64,000 nucleotides of DNA, taken from positions 13,191,918-13,255,917 of the forward strand of contig VDFB02000001.1 of assembly GCA_007258455.2 (NCBI GenBank). Direction: 5' to 3'. Source of the DNA: Sequoia sempervirens. Lineage: Eukaryota > Streptophyta > Pinopsida > Cupressales > Cupressaceae. Each line of letters starts with the position of its first letter. Position 1 is the stretch's first letter. This document shows, one piece after another, positions 57,210-64,000 of the stretch. The notes below the pieces were generated by a model. It worked only from the letters and a program-made list of their open reading frames with translations. It searched no databases and was not told the origin of the DNA. Position numbers and translations under genes: made by a program.

Positions 57210-57390
57210 GCTAGATCTATAGCGCTTTTGGTCTGACTTGTTGTGCTTTTGGTTAACTAGAATATCTTCTATTTTATCCAACAGATAGTGTTGTGCTTCT
57301 AGCATCAGTCGTTGCACTTTTGGTCAATATTGAATTGCTTTTGGTCTTTTCTGCAATGCTTATGATCTCTATTGTTGCACATTTGAGTAG
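57210..57390. repeat. Degenerate GCTTTTGGTC minisatellite
   Basis: TTG(T/C)(G/A)CTTTTGGTC-like words recur at about 57218, 57241, 57289, 57310, 57335, 57353 and 57373, spaced about 20-45 bp. A related array occurs at 58594-58790. Confidence 0.65.
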
Positions 57391-58593
57391 TATTTAGGGT
57401 TCAAAATCAAATTTATATTTAAAGTTGTTTCAAATTTGAAAAAGATGTCATTTTCTAACAACTAACCTTAGATCTAATCTAAAACTAACCTCAGATCTAA
57501 GATCTTGTTGTCTTGGTGTCCTTTGTTGGTGATTTTTGTTTACAAGAAATTAGATCTTCTAAGAATTGAAATAGTTGCAAAAGAAAGTGGATTTGGGAGC
57601 TCTTCATCCAATTGGCATCACAAGTTTAGCGTTGGATGATTTGGGTTCATTCATTCAATCACTCTATCACTTTTAATTTTGCAAAGTGTTAGAATAGTTA
57701 CATTATTTGCTTTACTTCAATTAATCTTTCCTGGTGTGTCTTCCTCACATTGAAAATTGGGCTAAAATTTATCTTTCACATTTGGATTTGGTTTTTAAAA
57801 TAAATGTATTTTAATCCCCAATATCTACTTATGTATGCTCTCCTCTTGTACCCAACAATGATCTTGAAGATAAAAAATAACTATCTTGTTTTTCTTTTAG
57901 GGGGTGTTCCTATAGAAGTGATCACTCTAGGGGATGACCTCAACTCTTGTGTTTCGACAGAGTATAAATAGAGGGGGGTAAATTGAAGTACATTTCTCTT
58001 GGAAGTGGAATATTGTCGATCTTGACTAAGTCTCTAAGAACTTTATACCTTAGAGAAGTGAAGGTAGAGAGTGGGTTACCCTTTCCTCCTATTTGTTTGG
58101 GAGTATTCCCTTTCATTTGTTGATTAATGCCTCACATACCCTTGTGGTATATCTTGAGGATACCCTTAGTCGACCTTGTAAATCCTAGTCAAAACTCATT
58201 GGTCATACCTATTTGAGTAGGCTTGTTGGTATGTATTTTGTGCTTGATTGTTTAGATTCCCATCTCCACTTGAAGTCAAAGTGAGGATATCTATCCAAAA
58301 GTAAGCCTTATTATTTTGCTTATTTGCATCATTTCTTTGAGCATTTACATTTCTAGCATAAATTTTAAAATTTCAAAATGATCAAAGATAACATTAAAAC
58401 ATCAAAATAAAAAACATCAAATCAAAAATCAAAACTGTAAGCAAAAATCTTTTGTTGCATAAGCATATACAAGTGGGTCTTGCATTGTTTCTACATTTTT
58501 AATCATTTTTGTGTCTTGATTACATCTCTTTCCAAGAAGAAACTAATCAAAATCAAAACCAAATAATAAAAGAACTATCAAATAGTTGAAACT
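57391..58593 (+). other. Probable leader of a gypsy-like element
   Basis: Non-coding DNA between the two minisatellites and ahead of a gypsy gag remnant, including TTTGGGAGTATTCCC and TATAAATAGAGGGG at 57961-57975. That TATAAATA could be a TATA box of an LTR or leader. LTR borders were not found. Confidence 0.4.
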
Positions 58594-58790
58594 GCACTTT
58601 TGAGTGTCCTAAGCCACTTTTGGTCTATTCTAGGCCTCATTTGGCTTATCTTGTAGTGCTTCTAGGAAATTTTGTAGCACTTGTAGTCTACCTTGCAATG
58701 CTTTTAGGTGATTTTGTAGCGCCTATGGTCTCCCTTGTAACACTTCTAGGCTTCACTTTTGGCATATTCCAAGTCACTTCTGGCTATCAA
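58594..58790. repeat. Degenerate minisatellite, ~48-bp period
   Basis: TTTTGTAGC(A/G)C(T/C)T words with CTTCTAGG/CTTTTAGG recur. The open frame through it gives three diverged 16-residue units (LLGNFVALVVY...), a repeat translation rather than a gene. Confidence 0.65.
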
Positions 58791-59311
58791 ACATTGTCCT
58801 TCAAAATTTCAAAACCTATCAAAATAGAAAAAATCCAAATAAACAAAGCTTCAATTGGTCTTTCATTGCAATATTTCATTTTCCTTGATACTATTTGAGG
58901 ATTAGAAAAAAAATTTAGTATATTATCTTATCATTGTTAAAAGTTATCAAAGCTCAAATTGGGTCTCCTATCATTTATCTTTATCATATCATATCATTTG
59001 TGGATATACTAGCTTGAGAGCTTCAAAGTTACTCTTGGGTTGGAAACCTCAACTCTTTTATCAAGTTTTCTTGGACTCACAAGTCTAGTTCAAGGAAGAA
59101 TCTATTATTTTATCAATCAATATCAATATCATCTTTTGGATATCCAATGTAACTTTGATATATTTTAGTTTTGAGAAATAAGCATCAAAATTATTGAAAG
59201 AAAATATTATTTTATCTAAGGCTATGGTCTTACATTGCATATGCCAATTACAAGATCTCAATATAAGGAAAAAAAGAATCCCATCAATAAGGATCAAATA
59301 TTCCCACAAGC

Positions 59312-60880
59312 ATGGGTAAACATGAGCAAGGATCATATTCAAATCCACCTTTCTTTTATATTGACCCTTTAAGGGTTCCTTATATAGAGGATGGTCAAGA
59401 CCCCACATCTGAAGATCTTCAAGGATTTGAGCAAGACCCTAGAGAAATGAGAGCTTTTGAACTTTTATTCAGAAAGAATCCTAATCACTACCTTCAATTA
59501 TTAGCTCAAAAAGGTGCTAAAATACTTTACCATCTCATCAAGGATGTAGATCTCACTAACCCTGACATGTGGGAAAAATAATTCAACCCAATCCAATTCA
59601 AACATCATCCCAAAAGGTGGTCACTACCTTCACATATTCACCACCACCTCCACCTAATACACCATAATTTCAATGGAAATCATATCAAGAGACACTTCAT
59701 GATCAATTTGCACTCCAACAATCACCTACCTTTTATAAATCTTATCTAAAAATGGGTTCCTCAAACATACAACACATGTCTATTCCACCTAGTCAAAATC
59801 AATATCAACAACAAAATTACACTCCTTTAAATCAACACCAACAACAACATCAACATTGACAACAATCCATTCCCACAAGTGTACCTCCATCCATGTCTAC
59901 AAATGACTTGGCTTAACAAATTCAAGAGTTACAACAAAATACGACAAACATGGAAATGGGAAACGCCAGCAGTAAGAAGAGTTATGCATTGGAAGACATA
60001 TGCCCCTATCATTTGGACAAGCCTTTGAACATGATACCCTTTCCTTAAAAAATTTAAATTCCTAAGTTTGAAAAATACAAAGGGAGAGGTGATCCAAGAG
60101 AACATATAATAAAATTTTACATAGCTTGTATTGAGTTTTCTAATAATGATACATATCTAATGCTCCCTACGAGGTCAAGCTATTGAGTGGTTTTCACGTT
60201 TGTCTCATGGAATCAAGACCTTTCATGAGTTTGTAGAAAAATTAATTGAACACTTTTCATATGACATTGAACATGAGACTACATTGATTATGTTAAATGA
60301 TGGAGAAAATTGTCTCCTTTTTACAAAGATGGAGTAACTTGGAAAGTAAACTTCCCTATCCTATTCTTGAGAAATAACTTGTTTACATATTTACTCAAAA
60401 TCTAAATCATTAATTTGTCTTTCAACTTCAAATTCAAGGTGGTAATACATTTGGAGAGGTTATTGAAAGGGGTATTAATATTTAAGAATCTCTCATTGCT
60501 AAGGGTCTTGTGATTTTTTTAAAGACAATAAGGATAACCATTCAACATCTAAAGACAAGATAAGAATTTGGACCAAAAACAAGAGCATTGTCAATGATGG
60601 TGTGGCAGATGCAAAAACAATTCAAAATGATCAACCTACCCTATAGTTGGCAACAAATAATCATCAAAAAAATGAAGGTGGTAGAAGGCCCACTAAGCAA
60701 AAAATTGCTCCTAAAAGGCAATACACTCCTTTAGGGGAATCCCTTGAATCCACCTTGCAAAAATTAATTCAAGTAAGCTCATCACCTTACCTGAAGTAAG
60801 AAATCAAGAGCCACCAATTAAACTTCCATGGTACAAAGAAAATGAATATTGCGAGTATCATAGGATCAAAGTACATAAAA
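59312..60880 (+). pseudogene. Ty3/gypsy-like gag remnant
   Basis: The 89-codon open start (EDGQDPTSEDLQGFEQD, then FRKNPNHYLQLLAQKG) is followed after frameshifts by PKFEKYKGRGDPREHIIKFY, IACIEFSNN, QAIEWFSRLSHGIKTFHEFV and KLIEHFSYDIEHE (60058-60290). This matches the Retrotrans_gag pattern of plant gypsy elements. Further pieces (EVIERGINI, KEIKSHQ region) continue to about 60880. Stops and indels are frequent and no zinc knuckle, protease or RT follows that I can identify. Gag would form the particle. This copy is dead. Confidence 0.75.
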
Positions 60881-63489
60881 CTTTCAATTGCTTCAAACTG
60901 AAACTTTTTATCTAAGACCTTATAGATCACTTAGTGATGTTGGCATAGAAAATACACCTTCAATTAATGATGATGTCAAAATGTTCAAGGATCCTATCCC
61001 TAAACATGGAAAAGGGGAACCTTCAAATAAAGATATAAATCCTAAAAGATCCAGTTGCTTTACAATTTTTCTTTCTTTCTTTTTCATTACCTTCACTACC
61101 TCCAAAAACTCCTACATCTCCTGTTGTATGTGAAGAATATGAAGCTACAACATTTTCCTATGTGTGTTCTGAAGAGGTACAACCTTTCTTGTATTTGGCT
61201 CCTTTCTTTTACTGTCCTTTATACTCTTTGAGGGATTTTATCCTATAAATGCAGGTCTTGTTTTAGATCACCACAGTCTTGGATTGAAATACTTTCTTTG
61301 ATGGACCAATTCACAAAAGGCAGAGGTTTCCAATCCATGTCTAAATTCTTAGACCTTAGGGATAGAAATTCAAACTCTAAATCCAAAAGATCCTCAAGTA
61401 TCTCCTCAAGAGTCATATTGACCAATTGTTTAACATTCATACAACTATATTCTCTTATGCTCACTTCAGATTCATTAACACAATTTTCCCAATAGCCTTA
61501 TAATTGTGGCATATGTTTGAATCTCAATCCAAATCTTTTATAAAGAAAACCCTTAGAATTATAAACATTTTTTATATAAAATATTTAACCTAAACATTGT
61601 TAAGATATTTGGAGTCAAGGGATGATTTGCATTTATAGATGTCAAGTTGAATTCGGAAGCCAATCCTCAACTTATTTGTCTTTCTCTAAAGAAGAATTGC
61701 ACCTTAGAAATTTTCCTACAATACTCCATTGCAATCACTAGGGTATTTTAGAAGTATGTAAGGAAAATGTTGGAAATTGTATAAACCAATTAGTCCACTA
61801 AAAAATCACTACCATGCATGCTTTGAAATCATGATGTGATGTTGCTAATTCATTTTCTTCACCAAATGCATCGTTCACCTATAGTAGTGTTTTAGTAATT
61901 CATAGTCCTCTAACTGAGGTAGGTGTCTATAGACTTGTGTAGTATTGAACCTTGAAAATCTAGTCAACAAAAAGGAATTTGGTCCTTTCCATGGCATAGA
62001 CCAAGTAGGACACTATGAAATTTGAAGGTATTCTCAAACTCTAGCTATATGTGTGAAATTGTGAGGGTTGGTAATAAATACACAAACTCAATGAAATGTA
62101 TTACAATAGAGATTTAATCATAAAACTGAATCAAATTGAAACAAGAGTAAATTCCTAAAAAAAAGTTCCATTATTCTTTATTCTCAAGGATTCATTAAAT
62201 CATATTGGCTCTCAGATTTGTGTATGCACTATGATTGTTCGAATGAAAACTTGAGAAATGAGATGCTATTCAAAATGCAAGAATCTAATTCCTACATGAT
62301 TTAACAACAAATGATAATGATGCTAAGATCATGATGTTGTTGTATAAAATAGAGATTATAATATGATAATGATGTTAAATTCTATGATGGAAATGTTGTA
62401 TGAAATCTAAGATGATAACTAAAACGCAACTATAAACTAAGACATGATTCTAAATTAATATGGTACTACAATGCAACTTGCTAAATATTAAAATGCTCTA
62501 AATGTTCAAACTCTAAAAGCTCCAATTGCTCCAATGTTATTCCGACATAATAAGTTTACTCAAGATGGGATGATAAATGTTGTAGCAAGAGATTGTATTT
62601 ATAGGATTTCCAAAGCATCTTGTGATATGGCAGCAACCAACCGTCAAGATTTCAACATGAGAGATGAACGGTGGAGATGGAAGAATCATGGAGGATGTTC
62701 CCTTGACCAAGGGCAACATGCCAAATGTATGAGAGAATAAAATGTGTGAGATTTCCAAGTGTCCAAAGTTTGTTTTGGAATTGGTTGAGAACAATGCAAT
62801 TTAAATATTAGACATATTTAAATGCATGTGACACTTGATGAGGTGGCAAGAGGAAAATTTGTAGACATGTGCCTAAATTCAAATTAGGAATTTAAATTTA
62901 GTGAGAAGATTATTAATTAAATAAAACAAACTATGTGAATTTATTTATTTAATTAAAATAGAAGAATATGAATTTAGATTGAAGAATTAGAAGAGTGTGA
63001 ACTATATAAATAAATTTGGAATTTATTTATAAGTAGACGAATTAAAAGCGTTCATTAATTAAATAACCTGTATTTAATTAATTAATTGTCTTGACTGGTT
63101 TTAGGTGTATACATTTTTCCCCTCTTTGAAGTGATGTGTTTACACGTTGCTTCAAAGAAAAATTTGTTGTTGATGCCGACAAAAAAAATTTCGATGCCCC
63201 AGATGCTAATTTTCAGGTGATGACGGATATATGCCCCCTTGGGAGATAAATTGATGATTTTTTTAATTTTTAGGACATTTTGAATTTTTAAAAAAATTGA
63301 TGATTTTTTGATGATTTGATGATGATTTCAAAATTTTATGATCCAAAAATGATTTATCTCCCGAAAAATGATGTTGAACCTACCAGATGATGGAGTGATT
63401 AATTAAGCCTCTTTTTGACTCCTTGTGTTTGATGATTGATAATCGCTTTAGCCGATTGTTTGATTTGATGATGTTTGATGATGTTGATA
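60881..63489. other. Decayed retroelement tail and AT-rich DNA
   Basis: 60888-61133 (plus) reads DPIPKHGKGEPSNKDINPK, a phrase that still looks like the gypsy polyprotein. Beyond about 61500 no coding signal remains. Between 62890 and 63110 TTAATTAAATAA words are frequent. At 63129-63161 CTTTGAAG...CTTCAAAG forms a small hairpin. Confidence 0.4.
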
Positions 63490-63618
63490 GATTGACCTCA
63501 TGATAGGTGAGGATCAATGATAGGATGATGATGATTGACCTCATGATAGATGAAGATCAATGATATGATGATGATGATTGACCTCATGATAGGTGAAGGT
63601 CAATGATAGATGCTCAAC
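63490..63618. repeat. Three 43-bp tandem units with internal hairpin
   Basis: GATTGACCTCATGATAG starts at 63490, 63533 and 63576. In the third unit TTGACCT and AGGTCAA are exact inverted repeats around 12 bases. The others have one or two mismatches. Confidence 0.85.
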
Positions 63619-64000
63619 GAGATTTGATCGAAATCTCATTGGAGTTGATTAGATTTGATTGATTGATTGATGTTGATTGATTGATAAGATTGTTGATTTG
63701 TGATATGTTATGATCATAAGAGGATTTTACAATTCTTCAATCTAGGGAACGCTTCCTAAAGACATGGGACATGATTTTGCATTTGGGATAGGTCGATTTA
63801 GATATTATTAGTCGGTGTGGTTTATCATCTTTGATTGATATGCCCTAGTATAGGATTGATTAATGTATCGATACTTGATGATGTACTGATACTTGATGTA
63901 TACACTTATTTAGTCAGAGATTTTGTGATTTTTTCCACTTTGTTGATGTATCTCTTAGACACATTTGGATATCATTGTATACTTGACATTGTGATTTTGA
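63619..64000. other. Intergenic right edge, TTGATTGATTGA-rich
   Basis: GATT/TTGA-rich sequence at 63645-63690 and repeated CGATACTTGATG(T/A) words near 63880. No gene is visible up to the window end. Confidence 0.4.

Overview
The window looks like nuclear DNA from a large, repeat-rich plant genome. It is AT-rich, almost empty of intact genes, and full of Ty1/copia and other LTR retrotransposon remains. It also carries minisatellites, long CT/CA/TA microsatellites, and one intact intronless plant-type mTERF gene. The mixture of old, decayed elements with a very few young ones, and the wide spacing, would fit a gymnosperm such as a conifer. That assignment is an inference, because no marker in the window proves it.

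Layout, left to right. Positions 655-5175 hold an LTR element with no recognisable enzymes: a truncated 5' LTR, a primer-binding site, a minisatellite, a 282-bp tandem duplication, a polypurine tract and a 3' LTR. An LTR-like stretch (5176-5727) separates it from a 5'-end copia fragment on the minus strand (5728-7764), in which gag is joined to reverse transcriptase by an internal deletion. Positions 7.8-17.8 kb hold dispersed repeats, an 18-unit array of about 84 bp, inverted outlying copies of that unit, and ATGTATAC-type repeats. Positions 17795-23272 are a full-length minus-strand copia element with LTRs, target-site duplication, PBS and PPT, and all five domains in decayed form. Its LTR ends read TATTA...TAATA instead of TG...CA. 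Positions 26509-31125 are a second complete but largely gutted copia-derived element. Its LTRs are nearly identical, so it is the youngest insertion whose age can be judged.

Positions 32148-32600 contain fragments of a pentatricopeptide-repeat (PPR) gene arranged as direct and head-to-head copies, giving an approximately 71-bp stem with a short loop. Then come a 158-bp tandem array (34.6-35.8 kb), a 5'-truncated plus-strand copia pol with a LINE-like insertion (38.0-40.6 kb), an unrecognised disrupted coding tract (40.9-43.6 kb), and a tRNA-derived SINE candidate with a perfect 12-bp target duplication (44.7-44.9 kb). A 100-N assembly gap follows (47724-47823), then a 145-bp terminal-inverted-repeat element (48.1 kb), CT/CA microsatellites, and an unknown broken ORF (49.3-50.3 kb).

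The one gene I would call functional is the mTERF-family gene at 54757-55896 on the minus strand. Its last codons and 3' flank are duplicated in tandem (53269-54810). From about 57.2 kb onward the sequence is a decayed Ty3/gypsy-like leader and gag (to about 60.9 kb), then AT-rich DNA and a small hairpin-forming 43-bp tandem repeat near the right edge. Apart from copia genes acting within one element, nothing here forms an operon or pathway. I found no novel multi-gene system. The strongest leads are the PPR-derived hairpin, the gutted but recently inserted copia element, and an inverted 63-bp segment inside one of two paired LTRs.
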